Source of the DNA: Maridesulfovibrio hydrothermalis AM13 = DSM 14728
GTDB taxonomy: Bacteria > Desulfobacterota > Desulfovibrionia > Desulfovibrionales > Desulfovibrionaceae
DNA length: 64,000 nt
NCBI RefSeq assembly: GCF_000331025.1
Contig: NC_020055.1
Span: 2,248,870-2,312,869 of the forward strand
Reading direction: 5' to 3'
Of the stretch, positions 28,119 to 37,335 are shown one piece after another. How positions within the stretch are numbered: the stretch's first letter is position 1; each line of letters begins with the position of its first letter. Position numbers and translations under genes: made by a program. The notes beneath the pieces were generated by a model. That model was given only the letters and a program-made list of their open reading frames with translations, did not search any database and had not been told where the DNA came from.

Positions 28119-30395
28119 ATGGCAGATAACTCTAAGCCGAAATTTACGTTTGAATCCAACGCAGTAGACAAAAACACGTTCAGTGTAGTCAATTTTAAAG
28201 GGACTGAAGGACTTTCGACCATTTACCGGTTCAGCATTATGCTGATTTCCGAGAAAGGGGATCTGGATTTGAATTCCATCCTTCAGAATCCGGCAGAACT
28301 TACAATCAAACGTGACGATGGTGATATTCCGTTTAAAGGTATGCTCAGTTCTTTTGAGCAGTTGCATCAGGCCGCAGGGGTGGTTTTTTACCGCGCTGAA
28401 CTGGTCCCCAAATTATGGTGGACTACGCTTACCCATTGCAATCAAATCTTTCTAAATGAAAATGCCCAAAGTTTTCTGGGAGAAGTCCTCAAGAAAGGCG
28501 GATTAAAAGAGGGCCTTAATTTCGATTTTAAGCTTCAGGGGTCTTATCCCTCATGGGAATATGTCTGCCAGTATGATGAATCGCATTTTAATTTTGTTTC
28601 CCGCTGGATGGAACGGTATGGGATGTATTACTTTTTTGAGCAGACTGATCAGGGCGAAAAAATGGTGATTACTGATACTCATATCTCACATTCGCCTATG
28701 ACCGAAGGTACTTCTCTAAGCTATTCTCCGCCCAGTAATCTGGACCATACCAAGCGTGAGGAAATAATTAAAAACTTTATGCTCAAGCAGCAGCCTTTGC
28801 CCAAAAAGGTTATGCTGAAAGATTATAATTATCAAAAACCGAGCCTTGAAATGAAGTCCGAGGCAATGGTTTCTGAGCATGGAATGGGCGAAATCTATAT
28901 CTACGGAGAGCATTTTAAGACTCCCGGAGAGGGGGATAAGCTGGCTCAGATCAGGGCGCAGGAATTTCTTTGCCGTGAAAAAGTTTTTCATGGAGTGTCT
29001 ACTGTTCCATACGTCCGTACCGGATATATTTTTGAACTCAAAGATCACTATCGGCAGGATTTCAATCAGCGCTATTTAACAACTGAAGTTGTGCATGAAG
29101 GAAGTCAGGAGGCTTATCTCGTTTCCGGTCTGGGGCTTCATTTAGCTGATAATGAAGACCGCTTATACTATCGAAACACATTTACGTGCATCCCTGCTCA
29201 GGTTCAGTTCAGGCCGGAGCGTAAGGCCGTGAAGCCTAAGTTTTCCGGTTCGATGAATGCAAAGATTGATGCTGCCGGCAGCGGTCAATATGCCGAGCTG
29301 GACGGTCAGGGACGTTACAAAGTTATTTTGCCTTTTGATGAATCAGGCAGGCATGAGGGCAAGGCTACTACATGGCTGCGTATGGCCCAGCCGTATGGTG
29401 GTTCAGATCACGGCATGCATTTCCCTTTGCATAAAGGAACCGAAGTCTTACTGACCTGCATTGACGGAGATCCCGACAGACCGATTATTCAGGCCGCGGC
29501 CCCCAACCCTGAAACCCCCAGTCTGGTGAAGGATACCAACCAGACTAAGTGCTTGATAACTACCGGCGGGTTGAACCTTTTTCATATACAGGATGAGAAA
29601 GGCAGTGAAGGGATGCGGCTGCATACGCCCCATTCCAACACTTCTATACGCCTTGGGGCTGTATCAAATGACAGCGATTCGGGAACAACCACCGGTTCCG
29701 ACGGGGCAGAGGAAGAAGAGTCCGATGGTATCAAGTTTGCCACGGAGAAAGATATTAAGATCAGCGGCGCGAATATTGGAACATGGGTAAAGGGCAATGA
29801 GTTTAAAATTATCACAGGCGGGTCACAGGAAATTGTAGTCGGAAATGACACCAAGGTTTTTATTGGCGGTAAGGAAGATTTTGTTGTGGGAGGTGAACTG
29901 GGAGTTAAAATAGGGCCTTCCAAAGAATTTGCAACTCATAAAAGTGAGTTGGAAATAGAAGTCAGAAAGCTTAAAGGACAGGCTAATTCTCTCGAAGGGG
30001 AGCATAACAGGCTTGTCGGTGAAGTTTCGGAGCTGGCAGAAGCTAAAGAGCAGTTGATCATGGCTCATACTACTTTGCGCGAAGATCATAATACATTGTC
30101 TGCTGAACATAATTCTTTGAAAGGCACAACTGCTCAGCTTGCAGGAGAATCGAGTAAGCTTGCCGGACAGGTTGATACGGTCTGGGGTGAAATGAACACG
30201 GTAGCAGGGTGTTTAACAAATCTTTGTGGTGAAGTGACTGAGCTTGCCGGAGAGGATAATAAGATTGTTGGAGTTATGGCCAAAAGCATCGGAGAAACTA
30301 CCAAGCTTGTTGGAACCTCTTCAACCGTTACCGCAGAAACCAGCAAAATCTCAGGTGAAATGAATAATATTGCAGGTTTGATCAACAACATCTAA
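28119..30395 (+). CDS. vgrG: T6SS spike protein VgrG (TssI) with long heptad tail
   Basis: Trimeric spike at the tip of the Hcp tube, 758 residues. The gp27-like part covers about residues 1-380 (starting FTFESNAVDKNTFSVVNFKG) and the gp5-like OB fold about 390-475, with the usual DPDRPIIQAAAPNPETPS stretch. A beta-rich region (about 550-600) precedes the unusual end. From residue 611 to 758 the sequence is about 21 consecutive heptads of the form [LIV]-x-G-E-x-[NST]-x, with Leu/Ile/Val at the same position in nearly every unit (for example LAGESSK, LAGEDNK, ISGEMNN). No enzymatic C-terminal domain is visible. The tail may extend the spike or dock the DUF2169/pentapeptide/DUF4150 proteins encoded next. 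Confidence 0.93.
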   Translation: MADNSKPKFTFESNAVDKNTFSVVNFKGTEGLSTIYRFSIMLISEKGDLDLNSILQNPAELTIKRDDGDIPFKGMLSSFEQLHQAAGVVFYRAELVPKLWWTTLTHCNQIFLNENAQSFLGEVLKKGGLKEGLNFDFKLQGSYPSWEYVCQYDESHFNFVSRWMERYGMYYFFEQTDQGEKMVITDTHISHSPMTEGTSLSYSPPSNLDHTKREEIIKNFMLKQQPLPKKVMLKDYNYQKPSLEMKSEAMVSEHGMGEIYIYGEHFKTPGEGDKLAQIRAQEFLCREKVFHGVSTVPYVRTGYIFELKDHYRQDFNQRYLTTEVVHEGSQEAYLVSGLGLHLADNEDRLYYRNTFTCIPAQVQFRPERKAVKPKFSGSMNAKIDAAGSGQYAELDGQGRYKVILPFDESGRHEGKATTWLRMAQPYGGSDHGMHFPLHKGTEVLLTCIDGDPDRPIIQAAAPNPETPSLVKDTNQTKCLITTGGLNLFHIQDEKGSEGMRLHTPHSNTSIRLGAVSNDSDSGTTTGSDGAEEEESDGIKFATEKDIKISGANIGTWVKGNEFKIITGGSQEIVVGNDTKVFIGGKEDFVVGGELGVKIGPSKEFATHKSELEIEVRKLKGQANSLEGEHNRLVGEVSELAEAKEQLIMAHTTLREDHNTLSAEHNSLKGTTAQLAGESSKLAGQVDTVWGEMNTVAGCLTNLCGEVTELAGEDNKIVGVMAKSIGETTKLVGTSSTVTAETSKISGEMNNIAGLINNI

Positions 30396-30407
30396 GGCCG
30401 GATACAT

Positions 30408-33400
30408 ATGAAGATTTTTAAGGAAAAACAGCATTCGTTCTTTCCCCGTCCACTTGGTATTCGCGATAAGCTGTATCTCAGTGTCGGGATAATGTCTTTT
30501 TTTGACCTGAACGATCCGGATAACCTGCTGACCGAACAGGAGTTATGGAAGACCGTGCCCGGCGAGCTTGGTCCGAAACCTGTTATTGATCAGGGTATTC
30601 CCAAACCGCGCGGTGAATTTCTGGTTACCGGTTCCTGTCATGCTCCCCGAGGTACAAGCCGTCCGGCTTCACAGGTGCGGGTGCGCGTTGGTGAGGTTGA
30701 GAAGAAGTTGAATGTTTTTGGTGACCGTTATTGGAAAAACGGGCTGATAACCGAAGCTGAGCCTTTTGTTGAAATGCCTATTGTCTGGCCCAATGCCTAC
30801 GGCGGGGAGGGGTTTGCTGAAAATCCGCTAGGAAAAGGAATTCATAAAGTTCCTATGCCAGATGGCTCTGAGTCGGTAATGCTGCCTAATCTGGAATTGC
30901 CCGATCAGCAGATAGGATCGCCTTCTCAGGCTCCGCACCCTGCCGGTTTTGGCCCTATTGACCTTATGTGGCCGCAGCGATTTAAAAAAAACGGCACTTA
31001 TGATGAGAAATGGAAGAATGAACGCTGGCCTTATTTTCCGGATGATATGAATTATGAATTTTTCAATATGGCCTGTGAAGATCAATTCATGGATGGGTAT
31101 TTCAAAGGCGGCGAGCCTGTTACTATTGAGAATATGAATCCTGACTTTGCACGTATTGAAAGTTCTCTGCCAAAAATCAGGATGCGCTGTTTTGTTACTC
31201 TGAATACCAGATTTAAACCGCATACTTTTCCCGTGGGCGCGTTGCCGTCGCATCAGTTAAGCGAGACAGATGAATTCAGAGAGGTAACTACAAGGCTGGA
31301 AACAGTTTGGTTTTTCCCGTCTATTATGCGCGGGTTGCTTATTTATCGTGGCACTACCGAGGTAATGGATGAAGACGGCGCGGACGTGCTGCGGGTTATG
31401 ATTCGTCATGAAGAACAGTCCGATGAGGCCAGACCGATCGAGTACTACCGTGATTTGCAGATAAAACTTCTGGATCGGGGTGTGGACATTGATATGTCGA
31501 AGGCGGAAGAGGTTATGCAGAAGGCTCAAAAGTCTCTGCTCAAAGTAAAAAATATACCCAAATTTGCTGATGACATACGGCAGAAGGCTCTTGGTAAACG
31601 TCCATCCATGCCTATGCCGGAACCCGAAGAAATGCTTGCCAAAGCAAATAAGATGATTGCCGACCATTCAGCTCTGCTCGATAAGCTTGAGGGGATGGCC
31701 CGTAAGATCCACGCAGAGCAAGGACATCTGATAGAAATCAATCTCGGTGTTTTCGATGTATTCAGAGGTAGGCTTGCTTCGGTTGGGAAGAAAATGGAGC
31801 AGGTGACCGGTAAACTTTCCGCGACCAAAAAAAAGTTGGAAGCAACGCGAAAGGCTATGGTTAAGGAAATGTCGGGGAAAATTAAAGAGATTAAACCTGA
31901 ATACCTTGAAAAGTCTGAAGTAGATCCGGAAACTGTTCTTGATCCTGATTTTCCGTTTAACAAAAAGGTCAACCCGTGGCATGATCGGGGCTTTCCGTTT
32001 GTGGTTCAGTGCCGCAAAGATCTGGAGGAAGATCGGGAAACTATGCGCAAGCTGACTGACCTTGGTTTTGAGCGTAAAACCGTAAAGCGTGCATGGCTGG
32101 GAGTGAACAAAGGGGAGCAGGTTGATATTCCCAAAAAGTGGGGACTTAAGGGGGAGGACGAATTTACTTTGCCCGCAGGGATTGTTCTGCCGCGCTTTGA
32201 CGGCCCTGTCTTGAACCGTATTAATTGTCATCCGGCATATCCTGAAGTTGAAAAGGAATTTCTGGTTCCCGGTTCCGATGAAGAACCGCTGTTTTTATCC
32301 AGCTCAACTCTTATTGATTTACCATCCATGCCGGCGGCAGCCGGAGCACCTGTGGTTTGCGTAGCAGATGAACTGCAGGCTCTTTTCATGGAACAGGAAG
32401 TAGGGGATTGCTGTTCAGTTCTTGCGCTTCGTTTGCCCGGGGATAAGCCGGGAAAAGAAGCAGCAGCGGCTTTGAAAAATGCACAGGCCATGCTTATTGT
32501 GCAACCTGAAAAATATAGAGATGACAGGTTGTTAAGCAAGGTGTGGGATGAGTGGAAAGCGGCTTATAAGACAGCTGAACCTATGGAACTTGAACATGGT
32601 AAAACAGTATTTGAGTCCCGAAAGCAGGGTAGTGATATACGGCAGTGGGTTTTTAACCATCTTCCAAAAGAGTACGCAGGAGAACATTCTGTGGATATAG
32701 GAATTCCTGAGTCCGGCAAGCCTCCGGGGGAGGATTTTCTTAAAGGGTTTACTCCCGCATTTCCTGATGTGAAGGCGCTGGCAAAAGGTATTAATGCTGA
32801 AGTTAAAAAATCTATGGAGGCTAAATTTGCTCCGTTTAAACTTGAGCAGGAGAAAGTTCTGGCTCAGATGAGGGAGGCAGCCGCAAAGTATACCAAATAC
32901 GGAGTTGATCCAGACAAAATTACTATGGATGTTCCGTCCGGACCAACGGAGTCTTCTGCGGAAACAGGTCAAAAGATAGCTGCGCGAATAAGAAAGCAGG
33001 TTGCTGAACTTAAGAAAAAGAAAATACTCACTCCGGAAGTTGAGCAGAAAATGGAAGCCGGGGCTACAAAAGTAGAGAGTCTGGGAGCTGAGGCTGATGC
33101 TCGAAAAATAAGGATGCTTGAGCAATTCAAGGCTAAAAAAATAGAGCTGGCTGAAGGTTTGAAAAAACTCAAAGCCAGAGTGCCGCCGGAGCAGGCTAAA
33201 GAAAAGCTTTTGGAACATGGCCTTGATCCTGACGCCATCCGTCCTCTGACCCGCGAGGAAGTGCAGCGCATGCATGATCAGGGGAAAAGCATAGCCGGAG
33301 CTATTTTGTCAGGGGTTGATCTGTCCGGTCTTGATCTCAGTGGAGCGAACCTGACAGGATGTCAGCTTAAAAATACTGACTTTAAAGAAACATGTCTGGA

Positions 33401-34244
33401 TAATGCAAAGCTTATACAGACAATGGGCAGATCAGCTGACTTTACCAAAGCATCTCTCAAGGGTGTTAATTTTGAACGGGCCATGCTTGGCAATGCCATA
33501 TTTGAGGAAAGCGATTTAACCGGAGCGCAGGCCCGGCAGGCTTCATTCAAGGGTAGCAGTTTTAAAGGCGCGACTCTTGCTGATGCCGTTTTTGATATGG
33601 CGATTCTTGAAAAAACTGATTTCAGCAAAGCAAATTTGAGCGGGGCGAGAATTAATATGAGCATGGTCAGCGGCAAAGCTGATGAAGCTGATTTTCGTAA
33701 TGCGTTTATTAAAAAAAGTATTTTTAAAGGCAGTACTTTAGATGGTGCTGATTTCAGAAAAGCTGATGTGCACGAGACATTGTTTAACGGAGCCAAGGGC
33801 GTAAAAGTCAATTTTGCAGGCGCAAATCTGGATAAACTCCGAACCGGTCGCAATGCGGAATTTCCTGAAGCTGACTTTACCGGGGCAACCCTTAGAAGCA
33901 GTGCATTTCGTGAGACGGATTTGACCGGAGCATTGTTTCGGGGTGCTGATCTTGAAAATGCTCTGGTTGATAACTGCATGCTTGTTGATGCAAATTTAAA
34001 CGGAGCCTCGGCTAAAGGGGCACGGTTCACCAAAAGCAACCTTGAAGGCGCAAGTATGCGGGCTTTTAATCTGTTTATGGGAGGATTGCGCAAGGCCCGT
34101 CTGGTTGATACCGATCTGCGCGGTTCTAATTTATATGCCGTTGATTTTTATAAATCCGTGGTGGGCAGAACTCGGTTTGAGGGGGCTAATTTGAAGCGCA
34201 GTCAGTTGCAGGATAAACTTGACCTTTTGGAAGATGATTCATGA
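30408..34244 (+). CDS. T6SS accessory protein: DUF2169 N-terminus, pentapeptide-repeat C-terminus
   Basis: Large multidomain protein of 1278 residues, 12 bp after vgrG. The N-terminal third (about 30-350) matches my memory of the DUF2169 family found beside T6SS spike genes (PKPRGEFLVTGSCHAP, then VFGDRYW). A helical, charged region (about 360-520) follows, then a mixed domain (about 525-770), another Lys/Glu-rich helical part (about 780-950), and pentapeptide repeats of the A(D/N)LxG type from about 966 to 1270 (for example DLSGANLTG), which should form a right-handed beta-helix. No signal peptide or membrane helix is visible. The gene overlaps the next pentapeptide gene by 4 bases. A role in carrying or chaperoning cargo on the spike is inferred. 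Confidence 0.8.
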   Translation: MKIFKEKQHSFFPRPLGIRDKLYLSVGIMSFFDLNDPDNLLTEQELWKTVPGELGPKPVIDQGIPKPRGEFLVTGSCHAPRGTSRPASQVRVRVGEVEKKLNVFGDRYWKNGLITEAEPFVEMPIVWPNAYGGEGFAENPLGKGIHKVPMPDGSESVMLPNLELPDQQIGSPSQAPHPAGFGPIDLMWPQRFKKNGTYDEKWKNERWPYFPDDMNYEFFNMACEDQFMDGYFKGGEPVTIENMNPDFARIESSLPKIRMRCFVTLNTRFKPHTFPVGALPSHQLSETDEFREVTTRLETVWFFPSIMRGLLIYRGTTEVMDEDGADVLRVMIRHEEQSDEARPIEYYRDLQIKLLDRGVDIDMSKAEEVMQKAQKSLLKVKNIPKFADDIRQKALGKRPSMPMPEPEEMLAKANKMIADHSALLDKLEGMARKIHAEQGHLIEINLGVFDVFRGRLASVGKKMEQVTGKLSATKKKLEATRKAMVKEMSGKIKEIKPEYLEKSEVDPETVLDPDFPFNKKVNPWHDRGFPFVVQCRKDLEEDRETMRKLTDLGFERKTVKRAWLGVNKGEQVDIPKKWGLKGEDEFTLPAGIVLPRFDGPVLNRINCHPAYPEVEKEFLVPGSDEEPLFLSSSTLIDLPSMPAAAGAPVVCVADELQALFMEQEVGDCCSVLALRLPGDKPGKEAAAALKNAQAMLIVQPEKYRDDRLLSKVWDEWKAAYKTAEPMELEHGKTVFESRKQGSDIRQWVFNHLPKEYAGEHSVDIGIPESGKPPGEDFLKGFTPAFPDVKALAKGINAEVKKSMEAKFAPFKLEQEKVLAQMREAAAKYTKYGVDPDKITMDVPSGPTESSAETGQKIAARIRKQVAELKKKKILTPEVEQKMEAGATKVESLGAEADARKIRMLEQFKAKKIELAEGLKKLKARVPPEQAKEKLLEHGLDPDAIRPLTREEVQRMHDQGKSIAGAILSGVDLSGLDLSGANLTGCQLKNTDFKETCLDNAKLIQTMGRSADFTKASLKGVNFERAMLGNAIFEESDLTGAQARQASFKGSSFKGATLADAVFDMAILEKTDFSKANLSGARINMSMVSGKADEADFRNAFIKKSIFKGSTLDGADFRKADVHETLFNGAKGVKVNFAGANLDKLRTGRNAEFPEADFTGATLRSSAFRETDLTGALFRGADLENALVDNCMLVDANLNGASAKGARFTKSNLEGASMRAFNLFMGGLRKARLVDTDLRGSNLYAVDFYKSVVGRTRFEGANLKRSQLQDKLDLLEDDS

Positions 34245-35305
34245 GTACATTAAGCCGTGAGCAAATATTATCAGCTATAGCCGATAATCAGACCCTGAAA
34301 AAGGTGGATCTTTCGGGCGCAGATCTTTCCGGTGCAAATCTGACCGGAGGCCGTTTTCATGATGTGGATATGCGCGGAGTGAATCTGTCCGGAGCCGATG
34401 TTCTGAAAACCGGATTTAAGAATTGTAATTTTGCTGAGGCAAATTTTGATGGAACTGATCTGACCAAGGTCAATCTGCAGGGCATGTGTTTAGCCGGAGC
34501 TTCACTTAAGGAAGCCAGGATGCATATGTCTTTATTGCAAAAAGTTGATTTCTCCGGTGCGGATATGCAGGGAGCGGAGCTGTCATGGTCTATGGCGCAG
34601 CATTCTGATTTTGCAGGTGCGGATATGCGGTTCATGAAGATGGTTAAATCAGTTCTTTCCCATTCAAATCTGGACAAGGTTAACCTTACCGGAGCAAATC
34701 TGGATCGGGTAGTATTTAACGGATCAACTTTTAAAAATGCAATCCTCAAAGGCGGAAGCTATTTTAAAATAATGTTGAGGGAGGCCGACCTTGAAGGGCA
34801 GGATATTTCCGGACAGCTTTTTTCGCAGGTGTTGCTTGACAGTGCCAACCTTAAAGGAGCCAATCTGGCCGGTGCGGATTTGAGCATGTCTAATTTCATG
34901 GGCGCAGATCTTACCGGTGCAAATCTGGCAGGGGCAACGGTGCGCAGCTGTATGTTTAACGGAGCCGTTGTACGTGAAGCAGATTTTTCCCGTGCGGATC
35001 TTACTAAAGCTTATTTCGGCGGGGCGGATGCCACCCTTGCAGATTTCAGCGGGGCTACTATGATTCATGCAATTTTTGGAAAGGCCAATTGTCAGGCTGC
35101 AAAATTTGCGGGGGCGCAGTTGCAGCATTCCGATTTTTCGCATGCAGATTTAACTCATGCCGATTTTTCCCGCGCTTCAATGTACCGCGCAAAATTGCAT
35201 AGGGCTATAGACAAAGATACTAAGTGGGACGGTGCTTCTTTAATCATGCTGCAAGGCACGGACAAAGACCTTGAAGAGGCCGAAAACTGGACTCACAAAA
35301 TATAG
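34241..35305 (+). CDS. T6SS-associated pentapeptide-repeat protein
   Basis: This 354-residue protein is almost entirely A(D/N)LxG-type pentapeptide repeats (DLSGADLSGANLTGG near the start), predicting a long right-handed beta-helix. A short non-repeat N-terminus of about 20 residues and a C-terminal cap of about 35 residues bracket it. The start codon overlaps the stop of the preceding gene (ATGA), so the two are translationally coupled and probably made in fixed ratio. No catalytic motif is visible. In DUF2169 modules such proteins commonly accompany the DUF3540 and DUF4150 genes. A passive scaffold or spike-associated role is inferred. Confidence 0.85.
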   Translation: MSTLSREQILSAIADNQTLKKVDLSGADLSGANLTGGRFHDVDMRGVNLSGADVLKTGFKNCNFAEANFDGTDLTKVNLQGMCLAGASLKEARMHMSLLQKVDFSGADMQGAELSWSMAQHSDFAGADMRFMKMVKSVLSHSNLDKVNLTGANLDRVVFNGSTFKNAILKGGSYFKIMLREADLEGQDISGQLFSQVLLDSANLKGANLAGADLSMSNFMGADLTGANLAGATVRSCMFNGAVVREADFSRADLTKAYFGGADATLADFSGATMIHAIFGKANCQAAKFAGAQLQHSDFSHADLTHADFSRASMYRAKLHRAIDKDTKWDGASLIMLQGTDKDLEEAENWTHKI

Positions 35306-35327
35306 ATTTTTCAACACTGGAGGAAAT

Positions 35328-35951
35328 ATGGACAATCTCGCAAGGAAGCATGAACAGGTTAAGCCGCAGTTGGAATACGGACAGGTTGTCTCCGTTGCCG
35401 AATCTATTGTAGTAGGTGCAACCTTTGGAGATATCGAGGCCAGATGTGCAGTCAGCTGTCTGGTAAAACCGGAGGAAGGGGATACAGTTCTGCTTTCAGT
35501 TGATGCAGAAGGTGGCGCATGGATTCTGTCAGTTCTTACGCGCGCCGGATTGACTCCTACCGCGCTGGAAGTCGAAGGTGACACTTTATTACGCGTGAAA
35601 GGCGGCGGTTTGACTGTTGTCGCTGATACTGAATTAAGCTGTCTGACCGGAAAAGCTGCTTTGCAGTCTGAGGATATAGAAATAGCCGCGGGAACAGTTT
35701 CACTGACCTCCAGATTATTCACAAGCAATGTGGAGCGGGTCAAAAGAGTTGCCGGAACCGTGGATGATATAAGCCGTGAGTTTACCCGTAGGGTCGTTAA
35801 TTATTTCCGCTTCACAAAGGAACAGGAAGATTGTCAGGCCGGATCGCGCAGGCAGCTGGTTGACGAAACCATGACAGTTCACAGCAAGAACACGGTCATT
35901 GTCTCAGAGGAACACGTAAAAATAGACGGTGAACTTATACATATGGGATAA
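35328..35951 (+). CDS. DUF3540-like T6SS accessory protein
   Basis: Protein of 207 residues that I place in the DUF3540 family by its position in a DUF2169-pentapeptide-DUF4150 module and by its layout. An N-terminal beta-rich domain (about 15-100) contains RCAVSCLVKPEEGDTVLLS, resembling the OB-like fold of spike proteins. A beta-strand repeat region (about 100-145) follows, then a helical C-terminus. The ATG at 35328 is chosen because GGAGG (35319-35323) lies just upstream; an earlier frame opening overlaps the previous gene and has no ribosome site. A short spike-like structural role is likely, but no biochemical function is known to me. Confidence 0.7.
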   Translation: MDNLARKHEQVKPQLEYGQVVSVAESIVVGATFGDIEARCAVSCLVKPEEGDTVLLSVDAEGGAWILSVLTRAGLTPTALEVEGDTLLRVKGGGLTVVADTELSCLTGKAALQSEDIEIAAGTVSLTSRLFTSNVERVKRVAGTVDDISREFTRRVVNYFRFTKEQEDCQAGSRRQLVDETMTVHSKNTVIVSEEHVKIDGELIHMG

Positions 35952-36080
35952 TTTTTATGCAATCGGCGTGCAGGTCAGATACTTTGCTCATCCAGCCTTT
36001 GAAGCTGATTTTAAGCTGCCTGTTAAATGAAAATCAGCAGATGCGGCAGGTCCGCCGAAACGTATGTTAAAGGAGATAAT

Positions 36081-36485
36081 ATGTTTGCATTAACTCAGGG
36101 CGCGGGGATGGATATGGGGTTTCCGGATGTCTGTTTAACTCCGGCTGGACCTGTTCCTGTTCCGATTCCTTACCCGAATATTGCTGAATCAGCGACTACT
36201 GCTCCGGCAGCTTATAATATCCTTATGGATTGTATGCCGACCCTTAATCAGGTTTCGCTGGGGCTGGTTAGTGAAGGCGATGAACCGGGAGTGGAGATGG
36301 GCGTTGTTTCCCATCTTGAATCGGGGCAGACGGAATATATTGTGGGGTGCATTACGATTATGGCTGACGGGCTTCCCGTGCAGCGGTTGACCAGTGTTAC
36401 GGGGCAGAATTGTCTGGCGGTGCTGCCTAATGCGCCGGGCATGTGTATCTGCCCCAGTCAGTGTACTGTTTTGACCCTTGGATAA
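36081..36485 (+). CDS. DUF4150 PAAR-like tip protein
   Basis: Protein of 134 residues of the DUF4150 family, treated as PAAR-like: it caps the VgrG spike and can carry effectors. The opening DMGFPDVCLTPAGPVPVPIPYPNIA is the typical PAAR-like start. Cysteines occur in the second half (CMPTL, GCITI, NCLAV, CICPSQC). The ATG at 36081 is chosen for its AAAGGAGAT ribosome site; an upstream in-frame ATG at 36027 would add 18 residues without one. No effector extension is fused, so any toxin should be a separate protein, perhaps the next gene product. Confidence 0.85.
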   Translation: MFALTQGAGMDMGFPDVCLTPAGPVPVPIPYPNIAESATTAPAAYNILMDCMPTLNQVSLGLVSEGDEPGVEMGVVSHLESGQTEYIVGCITIMADGLPVQRLTSVTGQNCLAVLPNAPGMCICPSQCTVLTLG

Positions 36486-36499
36486 ATTAAGAGGACTCC

Positions 36500-37273
36500 A
36501 TGACTAAAAGTGTTTTCATATCCATTCTGGAAAAGGATGAAGCCAAAGGCAAAGGACTTTTTCAAACGGTTACACGCTATGGACTGGCTGTTAACGGCCA
36601 TTTCTGGTCCGATAATCTGGAAAAGATGGAATGGGCCGGACCTATTGCCGAGGTGGAGAAGCCTGATGTCGGCGTATGGTTGATTAAGGGAAGTAAGGCC
36701 AGTTTTGATAATCCTGATATCCGTTTCGGTATGGGATTGCTGGCGGCCGGCATTCAGGCCCGCCGTGGTTATGGATTCCCTATTTTGTGTATCTGCGATG
36801 ACGGGGTACTTGATGTGGCTTCGCTGCCGACAATGCTTAGAAATGCAGAAGTTGTGGATGAGGCAAAACTTGGTGCCAAGCTGGCGGCCAAGGCTAATAT
36901 GCCGATTAAGAAAGTTGTTCCGGAATATAGATTTGATCTTTATCCGCTGCCGAGTCTTGGGTTGTGGCTGGAAATCGGGCCTGCTCCCGGTCACGTCTGG
37001 AAGGGGGCATTGCTTGGTGTTTGCGGCGGGGAGATTGAAGCGCATGGCGCAGGGCCGGCCGGAATGCTGCCTGAAAAATGCGTTCTTAATTATCCGATGC
37101 AAGGGTTAAAGATGGAGCTTGGCGGTAAAGAATTTATCGGCTGGGCCGTAAAAAATGAAATCAGCGAAAAGGATTCATATTTTGTGAAAGTTTCGGGGAC
37201 ACCGGAGAATATTTTATTCGGAGAATTTTCCGAGGGCGATGATGCGGAACTTTTCTCGTTATCGCTCAAGTAA
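36500..37273 (+). CDS. Unknown protein ending the T6SS cargo module
   Basis: I do not recognise this 257-residue protein. It starts 14 bp after the PAAR-like gene with an AAGAGGA ribosome site, so it is co-transcribed. There is no signal peptide or membrane helix. The first 130 residues have an alternating strand/helix pattern (VFISILEKD, then PDVGVWLIKG, then GFPILCICDDG) that resembles a small Rossmann-like or TIR-like fold; this is a weak impression. The second half is Gly/Pro-rich and beta-like (LGLWLEIGPAPGHVW, GALLGVCGGEIEAHGAG). The position after a DUF4150 gene is where effectors or adaptor proteins are often encoded, but no immunity gene is obvious next to it. Confidence 0.6.
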   Translation: MTKSVFISILEKDEAKGKGLFQTVTRYGLAVNGHFWSDNLEKMEWAGPIAEVEKPDVGVWLIKGSKASFDNPDIRFGMGLLAAGIQARRGYGFPILCICDDGVLDVASLPTMLRNAEVVDEAKLGAKLAAKANMPIKKVVPEYRFDLYPLPSLGLWLEIGPAPGHVWKGALLGVCGGEIEAHGAGPAGMLPEKCVLNYPMQGLKMELGGKEFIGWAVKNEISEKDSYFVKVSGTPENILFGEFSEGDDAELFSLSLK

Positions 37274-37290
37274 AATTTCCAGCATTGACT

Positions 37291-37328
37291 GAAAAAGCCT
37301 CGTTTCCAGTTTGAAACGAGGCTTTTTC
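37291..37328. terminator. Bidirectional terminator between convergent T6SS genes
   Basis: A perfect 16-bp stem (37291-37306 with 37313-37328, core GCCTCGTTTC) with a 6-base loop, A-rich on one side and T-rich on the other. It ends 8 bp before the stop of the minus-strand sheath gene. Confidence 0.93.
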
Positions 37329-37335
37329 AAGGTTG

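Noticed and set aside
33362-34093. Minus-strand 243-codon open frame opposite the pentapeptide repeats
   Set aside because: It arises from the regular codon pattern of the repeats; no ribosome site, and the plus-strand frame has clear protein structure.
34241-34244. Possible frameshift splitting one pentapeptide protein into two genes
   Set aside because: The ATGA overlap, a non-repeat N-terminus and a natural C-terminal end of the first protein fit two coupled genes better.
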